Under the pieces are notes generated by a model. The model ran no database searches. It saw only the letters and a program-made list of their open reading frames with translations, and had not been told where the DNA came from. From contig NZ_CP011120.1 of NCBI RefSeq assembly GCF_001628715.1, positions 806,001-870,000 of the forward strand: DNA of 64,000 nucleotides. The letters are read 5' to 3'. This document shows, in pieces, positions 53,511 to 62,810 of the stretch (position 1 is the stretch's first letter; the number at the start of each line of letters is the position of its first letter). Source of the stretch: Acetobacter oryzifermentans (GTDB lineage: Bacteria > Pseudomonadota > Alphaproteobacteria > Acetobacterales > Acetobacteraceae). The position numbers and the translations under genes were made by a program.

Positions 53511-55028
53511 GTGCAGCCCATCCTGCTTTCGCTCATAACCTATCTTCCTCTTGTTGCGGCGTTGGTGGCATTTTTTGCCCCCGGCAGGCCAGAGCAGCAA
53601 GATAGTACAGCCCGGTGGGTTGGGCTGTGGAGCAGCCTGATCACCCTTGGCCTTAGCGTGCTGATGTGGCTGGAGTTTGATCCCACTCAGCCCGGCCTGC
53701 AATTTGAAACACGCCTGCGCTGGATGGGGGATTACGGTATTTCCTACCATACGGGGGTGGATGGCATCAGCTTGGTGTTTATTCTGCTAACAGCGTTTTT
53801 AACCCCATTGGCGTTAGGGGCAGGCTGGCGTAGCGTGCAAACACAGGGGCGGCAGTTTGTAGCTGCCATGTTGGCGTTGGAAACAGCCTTGTTCGGCCTG
53901 TTTTCTGCCCAGGATATGCTACTGTTTTACGTGTTTTACGAAGCAACGCTTATCCCCGGTAGCCTGATGATTGGCGTTTGGGGTGGGCCAAAGCGCGTTT
54001 GGGCCTCGCTTCAGTTCTTTCTGTTTACGTTTGGTGGCTCGCTGTTCATGCTGGTGGGGCTTATCACCATGTGGCTGCAAACAGGCACCACGGATATTCC
54101 AGCCCTCATGCACGCAGGTTTTTCCCAGCCCTTGCAGGGGTGGTTGCTGCTGGCTTTCCTGCTGGCTTTTGGTGTCAAACTACCGCTGTTTCCGCTGCAC
54201 GCGTGGCTGCCAGATGCTTATTCCGAGGCCCCAACGCCAGCTTCGGCCATGCTATCTGGCGTGCTTTCCAAAACCGGCGCTTATGGGCTGTTACGCTTTG
54301 GGGTGCTGATGTTCCCCGATGCAGTGCGTCTGTTTGCGCCGTATGTGCTGGCTCTTGGTGTTGTGGCTATTATTTACGCAGCCTTTGTGGCCTTTGCCCA
54401 AACAGACATGAAGCGCGTGATTGCGTATTCCTCCTTTTCCCATATGGGCATGATTGCCGTGGGGCTGTTTACGCTCACGGCAGAAGGTATTGATGGCGCA
54501 ATCTTTCAGATGCTCTCTCATGGGGTGGTGATCGCAGCGCTCTTCTTCTGCGTGGCAGCGGTGGCATGGCGGGCAGAAACCCAGCAGATTGATGCACTGG
54601 GCGGTGTTGCGCGCCAGATGCCGGTGCTGGCGCTGTTGGCCATGTTGTTTACAATGGCCAATGTAGGGCTGCCGGGCACCGGGTCCTTTGTTGGGGAATT
54701 GTTGGTGCTTATGGGCGCTGTGCATGTTTCCTTCTGGGTGGCGCTGCTGGCAGGTAGCACCATGATTATGGGCGCGGTTTACATGCTCTCACTGTATCGG
54801 CGGGTGCTGTTTGGCGGCGTAAAAGGCACGGTAAGCCTTCTGCGAGATCTAACCGCCGCAGAAATTGCCGTGCTGGCCCCATTGGCTATCGTAACATTGT
54901 GGATGGGTGTGCATCCGGGCAGCTTTACCCGGTTGTTTGACCCCGTGATCATGCAGGCCATTCACGGTAGCGCTGCCAATGTGGCTTCAGCCACTGGCCA
55001 TACTGTTTTGCATGTGGCCGCCCGCTAA
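53511..55028 (+). CDS. nuoM: NADH-quinone oxidoreductase subunit M (isolated copy)
   Basis: 505 residues with about 14 helices, an antiporter-like proton-pumping subunit of complex I. Key residues of NuoM are present: the Glu in YVFYEATLIPGSLMIG, the Lys in GVKLPLFPLHAWLPDAYSEAP, and the Lys in AQTDMKRVIAYSSFSHMG. The start is a GTG with a GGTGG site. No nuoL or nuoN flanks it: mutL lies upstream and an EamA exporter downstream. It may belong to a split nuo cluster, an MrpD-like antiporter role, or a relocated duplicate. Confidence 0.86.
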   Translation: MQPILLSLITYLPLVAALVAFFAPGRPEQQDSTARWVGLWSSLITLGLSVLMWLEFDPTQPGLQFETRLRWMGDYGISYHTGVDGISLVFILLTAFLTPLALGAGWRSVQTQGRQFVAAMLALETALFGLFSAQDMLLFYVFYEATLIPGSLMIGVWGGPKRVWASLQFFLFTFGGSLFMLVGLITMWLQTGTTDIPALMHAGFSQPLQGWLLLAFLLAFGVKLPLFPLHAWLPDAYSEAPTPASAMLSGVLSKTGAYGLLRFGVLMFPDAVRLFAPYVLALGVVAIIYAAFVAFAQTDMKRVIAYSSFSHMGMIAVGLFTLTAEGIDGAIFQMLSHGVVIAALFFCVAAVAWRAETQQIDALGGVARQMPVLALLAMLFTMANVGLPGTGSFVGELLVLMGAVHVSFWVALLAGSTMIMGAVYMLSLYRRVLFGGVKGTVSLLRDLTAAEIAVLAPLAIVTLWMGVHPGSFTRLFDPVIMQAIHGSAANVASATGHTVLHVAAR

Positions 55029-55053
55029 TAGGGCTTAAAACACGCTCAGGTTT

Positions 55054-55974
55054 TTAGTTGGGCAGTTCTGGCACATCTCGTGCTGGAACTGCCTTTTGTT
55101 TGGGTTTGCTGGGGCTGAGAATAATGCCAGCCGAGGCTGCAACCACGCACAAAATTCCGCAAAGCTGAAGTAGAGAGGGCGTTTCATGCAGGATGACCGC
55201 TCCCGCCACGGTTGCGCATACAGGTTCCAGACTGCTGAGAATGCCGATATCGCGGGCATTCAAGTTCTGCATGGCCAGCATTTCCAGAGAATAGGGTAGG
55301 GCCGAAGAACAGAATGCCACCAAAACGCCCAGCCCCAACATGGCAGGGGCTGAAAAGCCGATAATCAGCGCAGGCACAAAGCAGGGCAAAAAGACAACGC
55401 AGGCACCGCATGCCATGCCCAGTGCGCAGGCATGTGCCCCCGGCACCTTACCAGCCACACGCTGCCCAAACAGAATGTAAAGCGCCCAGCACAGCGCAGC
55501 CATGAGGGCAAAGCCCACACCTGCAAAATCGGTTTTGGTGGATGCAGATGGGTTGAGCACAAGTGCCAGCCCCAACACGGTAAGCAGAATCCAGCCAATA
55601 TCAGACAGCTTGCGAGAGCCCACAAAAGCCACAACAAGTGGGCCAATAAATTCCAATGTAACAGTTGTGCCCAGTGGAATGTGTTGGAGCGCCAGATAAA
55701 AGCAGAGGTTCATGCCTGTCATGGCCAACCCGTAAGGGATGACCAACCGCAGAACATGGACGGACAGAAACCTCCAGCTTCTAAAAAACGGCACCAGCAT
55801 AAATGCTGCCAGGCAGACGCGCAGGCCCACAACGCCAGATGTGCCAAATACCGGAAAAATGGATTTGGCGAGGGAAGAGCCAAACTGAATGCACACCATG
55901 CTGGTTAACAATTGGGATAAAGCCAGCAGGCGTGTGCGAAGGGGCAGAGAGGCAGAAGAAGGGGCTGCTGTCAT
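55054..55974 (-). CDS. EamA/DMT-family exporter, RhtA-like
   Basis: 306-residue inner-membrane protein with ten helices in two EamA repeats. The segment ALQHIPLGTTVTLEFIGPLVVA resembles the threonine/homoserine exporter RhtA; the second repeat has SSALPYSLEMLAMQNLNARDIG and SLEPVCATVAGAVILHE, also RhtA-like. Substrates are probably amino acids or metabolites (inference). It is convergent with nuoM. Confidence 0.84.
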   Translation of the reverse strand: MTAAPSSASLPLRTRLLALSQLLTSMVCIQFGSSLAKSIFPVFGTSGVVGLRVCLAAFMLVPFFRSWRFLSVHVLRLVIPYGLAMTGMNLCFYLALQHIPLGTTVTLEFIGPLVVAFVGSRKLSDIGWILLTVLGLALVLNPSASTKTDFAGVGFALMAALCWALYILFGQRVAGKVPGAHACALGMACGACVVFLPCFVPALIIGFSAPAMLGLGVLVAFCSSALPYSLEMLAMQNLNARDIGILSSLEPVCATVAGAVILHETPSLLQLCGILCVVAASAGIILSPSKPKQKAVPARDVPELPN

Positions 55975-56040
55975 GCACGCCCATGTGGCAGATGTGCAAG
56001 CCCCAAGCCATACGGGCCGCCTACCATGTAGGAGAGCGGG

Positions 56041-58080
56041 TTAAACATCTAGCAGATCATCCACTGTGCTTGCGTGTTCCTGAATAAAGGCAAAGCGCAG
56101 TTCTGGCTTACGGCCCATCAGGCTTTCCACCCGCTGGCGTGTTGCCAGCCTGTCTTCCTGCGGGGTGATCACGCGCAGCAGCGTGCGGCGTTTGGGGTCC
56201 ATTGTTGTTTGTTTTAGATCCCCCGGCGGCATTTCCCCCAGCCCTTTAAAGCGGGACACATCTATTTTGCCACGCGCCTTGAACTCGGTTTTCATTTTGC
56301 GGTCACGGTCTGCATCATCCATGGCGTAAACCGATTTCGCGCCTTGTGTCAGGCGGTAGAGCGGGGGCTGGGCCAGATACAGGTGCCCGTTGCGGATAAG
56401 CTCTGGCAGCTCACGGTAAAAGAATGTCATGAGCAGCGAGGCAATGTGCGCGCCATCCACGTCTGCATCGGTCATGATAATCACGCGGCCATAGCGCAGT
56501 TTGGAAAGATCGAATCTATCGCCCGATCCACAGCCTAATGCTTCAATCAGATCGCGCAGTTCCTGATTCCCGCGCAATTTTTCTGCCGTGGCGCTGGCAA
56601 CGTTTAGAATTTTACCGCGCAAGGGCAAAACAGCCTGTGTTTCACGGTTACGGGCCTGTTTGGCAGAACCACCAGCCGAGTCGCCCTCCACCAGAAAGAT
56701 TTCTGTATCCGGGGCAAACTCCTTGGTGCAATCTGTCAGCTTGCCGGGCAGGCGCAGGCGGCGCGTTGCACTTTTGCGCGGTGTTTCTTTTTGCTCCTTA
56801 CGGCGTAGGCGTTCCTCTGCCCGTTCTATGGCAAAGCCTAGCAGCGTATCGGCTTGTGGCGGGTTTTGCGCCAGCCAGTGGTCAAACCTGTCTCGCAAAG
56901 CCGTTTCCACCAGCTTGCTGGCGGTGGATGAGGTGAGTTTTTCCTTGGTCTGGCCCTGAAATTGCGGATCACGAATAAACACGGAAAGCCGACCTGCGCT
57001 CATGCCCAGCACATCTTCTGCGGTAATGGCAGAGGCTTTTTTGATGGAGCGTTGGTCTCCCCACGCGCGCAGGCCTTTTACCAGCGCGTTGCGGAAGCCG
57101 GTTTCATGTGTGCCGCCTTGCGGGGTGGGGATGGTGTTACAGTAAGACACCAGAGAGGCCGAGCCGTTTTCTAAAAACGCCACGGCCCATTCCACCTTGC
57201 CGTTATCTGTGCCGTCTGCTGCTGGCGGCAGAGGTGCCTCGCCAGCCCACAGAGGGGTAAGGAGTGGGGCCTTGGGGCCAAGCTCATCCGTAAGGCTGTC
57301 TGCCAACCCACCGGGGAAGTGTAGGGTGGCTTCTGCGGGTGTTTCATCTCCTGTCTTGATCAGCGCAGGATCGCACGACCAGCGGATAGTGACACCACGG
57401 AACAGAAACGCCTTGGAGCGGCAGAGCCGGTAAAGGCGGGCAGGCACAAATACATGTGTGCCAAAAATTTCAGGATCAGGTTGAAAGCTGATTTGCGTGC
57501 CGCGTCGGTTGGGCGCTGCGCCTACTTTTTCCAGCTTTGTTACGGGTTTACCGCGTTCGTACACCTGTTTCCATACGGTGCGATCACGCGCAATTTCCAC
57601 TTCCATGCGGGTGGAAAGCGCATTCACCACGGAAGAACCAACCCCGTGCAAACCGCCAGATGTAGCGTAAGCCTTGCCAGAAAACTTACCCCCGGCATGC
57701 AGGGTTGTAAGAATAACTTCCAGCGCAGAACGATCGGGAAAGCGCGGGTGCGGGTCTACCGGAATACCGCGCCCGTTATCCCGAATGGTCAGGCGGTTTT
57801 CTGTATCCAGCCGCACATCAATGGTGTTGGCATGGCCCGCCACGGCTTCATCCATGGCGTTATCAAGAATTTCCGCTGCCAGATGGTGCAGCGCACTTTC
57901 ATCCGTACCGCCAATATACATGCCGGGGCGGCGGCGTACGGGTTCCAGCCCCTCCAGAACCTCAATGGCGCTGGCATCATAGGCCTGTGCAGAGTCTGCC
58001 TGCGTTCCCGGCTTGGCATCGCGGGATTTGCCGGTGGAGGATTTGCGGGCTGGCGGGGTATTGGAAAACAGATCGCTCAT
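56041..58080 (-). CDS. parE: DNA topoisomerase IV subunit B
   Basis: 679-residue type II topoisomerase ATPase subunit that decatenates daughter chromosomes. GHKL ATPase (ILDNAMDEAVAGH, IRDNGRGIPVD, TSGGLHGVGSSVVNALS), transducer domain, and TOPRIM (EIFLVEGDSAGGSAKQ, IMTDADVDGAHIASLL). It lacks the GyrB insertion. An N-terminal polar extension of about 35 residues is present. parC is not in the window. Confidence 0.96.
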   Translation of the reverse strand: MSDLFSNTPPARKSSTGKSRDAKPGTQADSAQAYDASAIEVLEGLEPVRRRPGMYIGGTDESALHHLAAEILDNAMDEAVAGHANTIDVRLDTENRLTIRDNGRGIPVDPHPRFPDRSALEVILTTLHAGGKFSGKAYATSGGLHGVGSSVVNALSTRMEVEIARDRTVWKQVYERGKPVTKLEKVGAAPNRRGTQISFQPDPEIFGTHVFVPARLYRLCRSKAFLFRGVTIRWSCDPALIKTGDETPAEATLHFPGGLADSLTDELGPKAPLLTPLWAGEAPLPPAADGTDNGKVEWAVAFLENGSASLVSYCNTIPTPQGGTHETGFRNALVKGLRAWGDQRSIKKASAITAEDVLGMSAGRLSVFIRDPQFQGQTKEKLTSSTASKLVETALRDRFDHWLAQNPPQADTLLGFAIERAEERLRRKEQKETPRKSATRRLRLPGKLTDCTKEFAPDTEIFLVEGDSAGGSAKQARNRETQAVLPLRGKILNVASATAEKLRGNQELRDLIEALGCGSGDRFDLSKLRYGRVIIMTDADVDGAHIASLLMTFFYRELPELIRNGHLYLAQPPLYRLTQGAKSVYAMDDADRDRKMKTEFKARGKIDVSRFKGLGEMPPGDLKQTTMDPKRRTLLRVITPQEDRLATRQRVESLMGRKPELRFAFIQEHASTVDDLLDV

Positions 58081-58185
58081 GCGAGAAATCTGTCCCGCGT
58101 TGGCGCTGATTCGTCAAGCGTAGTGGTGAGGGGGCGGCAAGCTTTTAACTGCTTCCTAGCCAAAGCCCCCTTACCAGCGGGCTTT

Positions 58186-58710
58186 TTATGCGCGGCGTGT
58201 GGTACGGCGGCGCGTTGTGGTGTGCGTAGAACGGGAAGCAGAAGGCGCTGCGCATGTTTCAAAGGAAGCAGGCTGCGTGACGTCCTTGGCATCGGAGTAG
58301 CTGGAAAGATCTTCCCCGCTTTCCAGTGCATTCACTTCATCAAACATGGCAAGGCGCTGCTGGCAGAAAATGGTGCCAGACTGCAGGCCACGTTCAGACT
58401 GCACGTTGGCCAACTGCGTGATGTAATCATCATGCTCCTGCTGGGCACGGCGGCCATAGGTGGTGCGGAAGTAGCCGTTCAGGCGTTCTTCTTCCCGCAG
58501 GAGGGTGGTGCGAAACTTGGCCACGAATGCGTTGTAGCGATCCTGCGCACCGCAAGACAGTGCGGTAACCATTAGTTCGCTTTTTAGGCCCTGCACGTTA
58601 AAGGCTTCGTGCGCAGGGGAGTGGCCACATTCGCTGGCGGCAAAGGAAGCCGAGCTGTGCAGAACGCCCGCGGCAAGAACCCCCGCGGCAAGGAAACGGG
58701 AAAAGGACAT
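58186..58710 (-). CDS. Exported protein with basic C-terminus, unknown
   Basis: 174 residues from the ATG at 58710, which has a very good GGAGG 5 nt upstream. A signal peptide (MSFSRFLAAGVLAAGVLHSS, cleavage after FAA) leaves a mature helical domain with four cysteines (ECGHSPAHEAF, LSCGAQD, IFCQQRLA, FETCAAP), which could form two disulfides. The protein ends in a Thr/Arg-rich tail. No family recognised. It is upstream of parE on the same strand, with 105 bp between. Confidence 0.72.
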   Translation of the reverse strand: MSFSRFLAAGVLAAGVLHSSASFAASECGHSPAHEAFNVQGLKSELMVTALSCGAQDRYNAFVAKFRTTLLREEERLNGYFRTTYGRRAQQEHDDYITQLANVQSERGLQSGTIFCQQRLAMFDEVNALESGEDLSSYSDAKDVTQPASFETCAAPSASRSTHTTTRRRTTRRA

Positions 58711-59097
58711 AGTACCTCCGACAGATGCTGGAAAGGGAATACCGCATTCACGCAAGAAAGAAACTGGTATTTTTTCATACCCTCTGCCTGCTTTGGTGGT
58801 TGCGGATAAACCAGCATGTTATTTTGGCGTAAAAGTTGGAAAAATAGGCCGCTCTGTTTAGCAGAATATTTGCGGTTAAAAGATGTTTTCGCGCAGTTGT
58901 GTGGATGTTGATACGCCACAAGCTGCCAACGTGTGCTGTATGCCTCTTCCTTCCTGCTGCGGGATGTTTTAAAGGCAAATGCGAATCATGCTTTGTGGGT
59001 AGGGGCAGATGCCCGGTTTGGGCCTCTTTCCATTCAGCCCCGAAGCGTGCAGAAGAGATTGCAAGTTTAATTGATACAACAGAAGCGGAGCTGTCGA
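58711..59097. other. Divergent intergenic region, 387 bp
   Basis: It lies between two exported-protein genes pointing apart. No convincing frame. A small GGTAT/ATACC inverted repeat around a T-run lies near 58770-58785. It must carry both promoters. Confidence 0.45.
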
Positions 59098-59625
59098 GTG
59101 CGCTTACGAGGAATTGCCGGTTTGGCGCTAACTGGTGGGATGCTTGCCGGCTGTGCAACAACGGGCGGCCCTATTCATATCGGGTCCCCCAATCCCTTTG
59201 GGTACCTTAAAAAGTCTGCCGTGTGCAGCACAACGCCTATCAAGAAAGAGGCTGATGGCTCACTTTCCACCACCATGACCGTGCGGTCTGATGATGGTCT
59301 GTGTGAAGTGCTGGTAGATCAGCCCGGTGGCAAGGCGTATGCATCCTTTGGGGTTTCTCCTGCGCCAGAGCACGGCAAGGCGTTCCTGTACACGCTGGAT
59401 AGCGATACGCATGTTACCTACACCCCCACACTGGGCTATGCTGGGCAGGATAAGTTTACGGTTATCCTTATTCCCGGCCCCGGTCAGCAGCGCACACGCC
59501 TGACAGTGACGGCGCAGGTAGATGCAACGGGTGTGGTTATTCCGCACGCGGCTGTAACGGCACCTGCCGCAGAAGCTCCTAAAAAGAAAGCAGTGGTGCG
59601 TAAGGCTGTTACGCGTAAGCGTTAA
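59098..59625 (+). CDS. Predicted lipoprotein with Ig-like domain
   Basis: 175 residues from GTG 59098 (a TTG at 59071 is an alternative); CGGAG lies about 8 nt upstream. The signal ends in the lipobox MLAGC. The mature domain is beta-rich, with VTYTPTLGYAGQDKFTVILIP resembling cadherin- or bacterial-Ig-like repeats, and two cysteines. The C-terminus is Ala/Lys-rich (EAPKKKAVVRKAVTRKR), which may bind the cell wall or lipopolysaccharide (inference). It is monocistronic with a strong terminator. Confidence 0.72.
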   Translation: MRLRGIAGLALTGGMLAGCATTGGPIHIGSPNPFGYLKKSAVCSTTPIKKEADGSLSTTMTVRSDDGLCEVLVDQPGGKAYASFGVSPAPEHGKAFLYTLDSDTHVTYTPTLGYAGQDKFTVILIPGPGQQRTRLTVTAQVDATGVVIPHAAVTAPAAEAPKKKAVVRKAVTRKR

Positions 59626-59668
59626 TTTGGCCTGCTACCCAGTTTTTGGGTGATAGAATTAAAAAAAG

Positions 59669-59700
59669 CGGTGTTCCAGAAATGGAGCACCGTTTTTTTT
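59669..59700. terminator. Strong terminator after the Ig-like lipoprotein
   Basis: CGGTGTTCC pairs with GGAGCACCG over a 6-nt loop, followed by eight T; an A-run on the left lets it also end the convergent rrf2-family transcript. Confidence 0.9.
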
Positions 59701-59751
59701 ATGCTCTGATGTGCCGGGCAAAACCCGGCAGCAAGATGGGCAAGATAAAAA

Positions 59752-60201
59752 CTAAATGGAAAATGTAATAGGCTCAGCCAATGGGCGCTTCAGCCCTGCG
59801 GATTCTGCCTGTTTAACCAGATCATCCAGTGTGGTTTTGCCCATCTGCGTGATGAGCTTCTGATCAAATTTATCCCAACACGGGGCCAGAACTTTCTGGA
59901 AAAGCGCACCCTGCGGGCCATCATTGGCATCGGTATCTGTGTTCAGCACGGCTTCAATAATATCCACCAAGGCAATATCGCGCCGGGGGCGGCCAAGCCG
60001 ATAGCCCCCACGTGGGCCACGAATGCTTTCCAGCAAACCAGAACGAGAAAGAGCCTGAAGCAGTGGTTCTATGCCACGCCGCGCCAGTTCGGAGCGTTCT
60101 GCAATATCAGCAGCACTTACCGTGCCGGAACGCCCGGCGTGAAACGCAACATCCAGCATAATAAGAACGGCGGTCATGGCTCTATCACGACGGAGGATCA
60201 T
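59752..60201 (-). CDS. Rrf2-family transcriptional regulator
   Basis: 149 residues. A winged helix-turn-helix (RRDRAMTAVLIMLDVAFHA, AADIAERSELARRGIEPLLQALSRSGLLES, RGPRGGYRLGRP) and a C-terminal helix. Only one cysteine (APCWDKF) is present, so it lacks the three-Cys iron-sulfur site of IscR and is more like CymR, which senses cysteine status. Its divergent neighbour is cysK, which fits a role in cysteine control (inference). Confidence 0.87.
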   Translation of the reverse strand: MILRRDRAMTAVLIMLDVAFHAGRSGTVSAADIAERSELARRGIEPLLQALSRSGLLESIRGPRGGYRLGRPRRDIALVDIIEAVLNTDTDANDGPQGALFQKVLAPCWDKFDQKLITQMGKTTLDDLVKQAESAGLKRPLAEPITFSI

Positions 60202-60267
60202 GCAAAACAGTCCCTGTCTTGGTTGGGGTATGGTTGATGATGTTTTATTTCCAGATCTTATGTTCAG

Positions 60268-60301
60268 TATAGCAGCACAGATATGGTTTATCTACGCTAT
60301 A
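60268..60301. promoter_or_regulatory. Inverted repeat TATAGC-N22-GCTATA between rrf2 and cysK
   Basis: Arms at 60268-60273 and 60296-60301 in the divergent promoter region. It could be a regulator site or chance; short arms limit confidence. Confidence 0.3.
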
Positions 60302-60354
60302 AATTCGTATTATATGGGTCTGAGAATTGTAAAACAGACATGGGAGAACTTCTA

Positions 60355-61341
60355 ATGGCAGCATCAACGCAGGAAAAAGCGGATTACGGCTTTGCTGCAC
60401 CCAGAGGGCAGGTTTACGAGTCTGTCCTTAATTTGGTGGGGGGCACGCCGCTTGTTGCGTTGCCACGGTTGACACAGGAAGATGAGCTGAAAGCCCGCGT
60501 ACTGCTGAAGCTGGAGTTTTTTAACCCGCTTGGTTCTGTAAAAGACAGGATCGGCACCGCCATGGTGCTGGATGCTGAACGCAAGGGCCTGATTACACCG
60601 GGCCGTACTTTGCTGGTAGAACCCACTTCGGGCAATACGGGCATTTCTCTGGCGTTTGTAGCTGCTGCACGGGGCTATAGGCTGATTGTAACCATGCCAG
60701 AAGGGGCCTCTATTGAGCGGCGGCGTATGCTGCGCCTGATGGATGCGCAGGTAGAGCTTACGCCCGCACGTTTGGGGATGGCCGGGGCCATTGCCCGCGC
60801 AAACGAAATTCTGAACGAAACCCCAGATGCGTGGATGCCAGATCAGTTTGATAATCCGGCAAACCCCGCAGTACATGCCGCCACCACGGCCGAGGAAATC
60901 TGGGTAGATACCGCAGGCAAGGTGGATGTGGTTGTGGCCGGTGTTGGCACTGGCGGCACGGCCACCGGCATTGCAGAAGCCCTCAAACCCCGCTGCAATA
61001 CGCTACAGGTTTTTGGTGTAGAACCGGCGGAAAGTGCGATTCTGAATGGTGATGAACCCGGCCCCCACGGTATTCAGGGTATTGGCCCCGGTTTTTGCCC
61101 CGCCACGCTGAATACAAAGCTGCTGGATGGTGTCATCACTGTTTCAGAGCGTGAGGCCATTGCGGCGGCGCGCCGTTGCGCCCGTTTGGATGGTATTCCG
61201 GTAGGTATTTCCTCTGGGGCATCTTTGCACGCAGCGTTACAACTGGCTGTGCAGGATGAATACAAAGGTAAAACCATTGTAGCCATTGCGCCTTCCTTTG
61301 CTGAACGCTACCTGTCCACCCCTCTGTTTACCGGCCTGTAA
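60355..61341 (+). CDS. cysK: Cysteine synthase
   Basis: PLP enzyme that makes cysteine from O-acetylserine and sulfide. The 328-residue protein has the PLP lysine in NPLGSVKDRIG, the asparagine loop EPTSGNTGISLAF, and the C-terminal PVGISSGASLHAAL. GGGAGAAC precedes the ATG at 60355. It is divergent from the Rrf2 regulator. Confidence 0.95.
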   Translation: MAASTQEKADYGFAAPRGQVYESVLNLVGGTPLVALPRLTQEDELKARVLLKLEFFNPLGSVKDRIGTAMVLDAERKGLITPGRTLLVEPTSGNTGISLAFVAAARGYRLIVTMPEGASIERRRMLRLMDAQVELTPARLGMAGAIARANEILNETPDAWMPDQFDNPANPAVHAATTAEEIWVDTAGKVDVVVAGVGTGGTATGIAEALKPRCNTLQVFGVEPAESAILNGDEPGPHGIQGIGPGFCPATLNTKLLDGVITVSEREAIAAARRCARLDGIPVGISSGASLHAALQLAVQDEYKGKTIVAIAPSFAERYLSTPLFTGL

Positions 61342-61380
61342 GGTCGGTTCTCAGAGGTCAGATTTGGCCCGGTAGCCACA

Positions 61381-61419
61381 AAAAAGCCCGTTCGGCCATA
61401 TGGCCAACGGGCTTTTTTT
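61381..61419. terminator. Bidirectional terminator between cysK and the OmpA-family gene
   Basis: AAAAAGCCCGTT-C-GGCC pairs with GGCC-AACGGGCTTTTTTT over a 4-nt ATAT loop, with one bulged C. Strong in both directions. Confidence 0.93.
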
Positions 61420-61445
61420 GAAGCTGTAAAGCTGAAGCAGATCGT

Positions 61446-62609
61446 TTAGCGGAAAATAATTTCCACGCGCCGGTTTTGGGCTTCCTTGGTGTTGGGGCCT
61501 GTTGTGACCAGCGGATGTGTTTCACCATATCCATGAATATCAATGGTGGTGCCCGGTACGCCGTCACGCATCAGTTCGGCTTTCACCACTTCTGCACGGC
61601 GGAGCGAGAGCCGCATATTATATTCTTCACCAGCTTTCTGGCCAGGGTGGGCAGAGGAGTTATCCGTATAGCCAGAAACCGTAATGCGGGTAAGCGCCAC
61701 ATGGGCGGCTGCCTGCGCTGCTACGCCAACAATGGAACGTGCCCGGTCTGTAAGATCGGATTTATCCCAATCAAAGAACACCAGATAGCTGCGGGCAGCC
61801 GCTGGGGCTGGTGCGGCCATAGTAGGTGCTGGCGGTGGTGGGGGTGGGGCCGGATTAAATTCATACCGCAGCCCCAGCATGAGGGTGTGGTTAAAATCGG
61901 TTTTGGTATCGTGATGCCCGCTAGAGAACTGATACGGGTGCGTCTGGTTGATGCTGTTGATAGTGCCGCCAATAGTGCCCCATGACGTTGCGCCATGAGA
62001 TTGCGGGCCAAGCATTGTCCAGAACCGATATTCCGCTGTGGCAGATAGCCCAACAACCCACGGAATGGGGAAGGCGAGGCCAAAAATGCCCTGATAGGCA
62101 AAATTGCCAAACGTGCCGCCCATTTTTTCTGCAAGCTGGTTGCCCGGTGCGGTTACGGATGTGCGCATGGCGGTCCAGCCATAGCCAATACCGGCCCCAA
62201 AATACGGAAACAGCCACGGCTTGCCGACATCCAGATCAAACAGGGCATTGGCCATAACGCCATAAGTCTGGCGGCGGCCATCTGCACGGCTGTTGAAGGT
62301 GTTGGTAACAAACCGCTGGTAGCCCATGCTGCGGTAATCACCTTCAACTTCCACACGAAAGCCGTTGCCCAAGCCCCAACCGATGGAGCCAATACCCGCA
62401 GCGCCAGTGCGCCAGCGGTCTCGCCCATCAGGAAACTGTGCGGACGTACGTACGCGCTGATCCTGGTTAAAGGTAGCACCACCTTCACCCGCGATATAAA
62501 GCCCCTGCACAGGCTGGGCTTTTGCGGTTACGGCAGCACACAACAGAAGCCCCGCGGCCAGCGGCGCAGAAAGCAGCGTTTGCGCAAGCAATTTCTGGCG
62601 CGGCTTCAT
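61446..62609 (-). CDS. OmpA-family outer-membrane protein
   Basis: 387 residues from the ATG at 62609 (GGGAGAAG upstream). Signal peptide, then an 8-strand-type beta-barrel (about residues 35-240, starting GLYIAGEGGATFNQ). A Pro/Ala linker (APPPPPPAPTMAAPAPA) follows, then an OmpA C-terminal peptidoglycan-binding domain (FFDWDKSDLTDRA, SGYTDNSSAHPG, MRLSLRRAEVVKAEL, NRRVEI). It links outer membrane and cell wall. Confidence 0.92.
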   Translation of the reverse strand: MKPRQKLLAQTLLSAPLAAGLLLCAAVTAKAQPVQGLYIAGEGGATFNQDQRVRTSAQFPDGRDRWRTGAAGIGSIGWGLGNGFRVEVEGDYRSMGYQRFVTNTFNSRADGRRQTYGVMANALFDLDVGKPWLFPYFGAGIGYGWTAMRTSVTAPGNQLAEKMGGTFGNFAYQGIFGLAFPIPWVVGLSATAEYRFWTMLGPQSHGATSWGTIGGTINSINQTHPYQFSSGHHDTKTDFNHTLMLGLRYEFNPAPPPPPPAPTMAAPAPAAARSYLVFFDWDKSDLTDRARSIVGVAAQAAAHVALTRITVSGYTDNSSAHPGQKAGEEYNMRLSLRRAEVVKAELMRDGVPGTTIDIHGYGETHPLVTTGPNTKEAQNRRVEIIFR

Positions 62610-62810
62610 GGTCTTCTCCCTGCTATGGCAGTAGTCGCGCGATACGTCCGGCATCGCATCTAATAGTACGAAGGCACACATGCTTGCCTTCTTTGCTGTA
62701 AAGTTGCCCAGTGTGCAACAGGTAGAACGGCCAGTTGACACAAACAGACGGGTTTTATGTGTAATAAATGCCGCAGGCGTGTGCGATAAGCCACAATTAA
62801 GCAAATTGTA

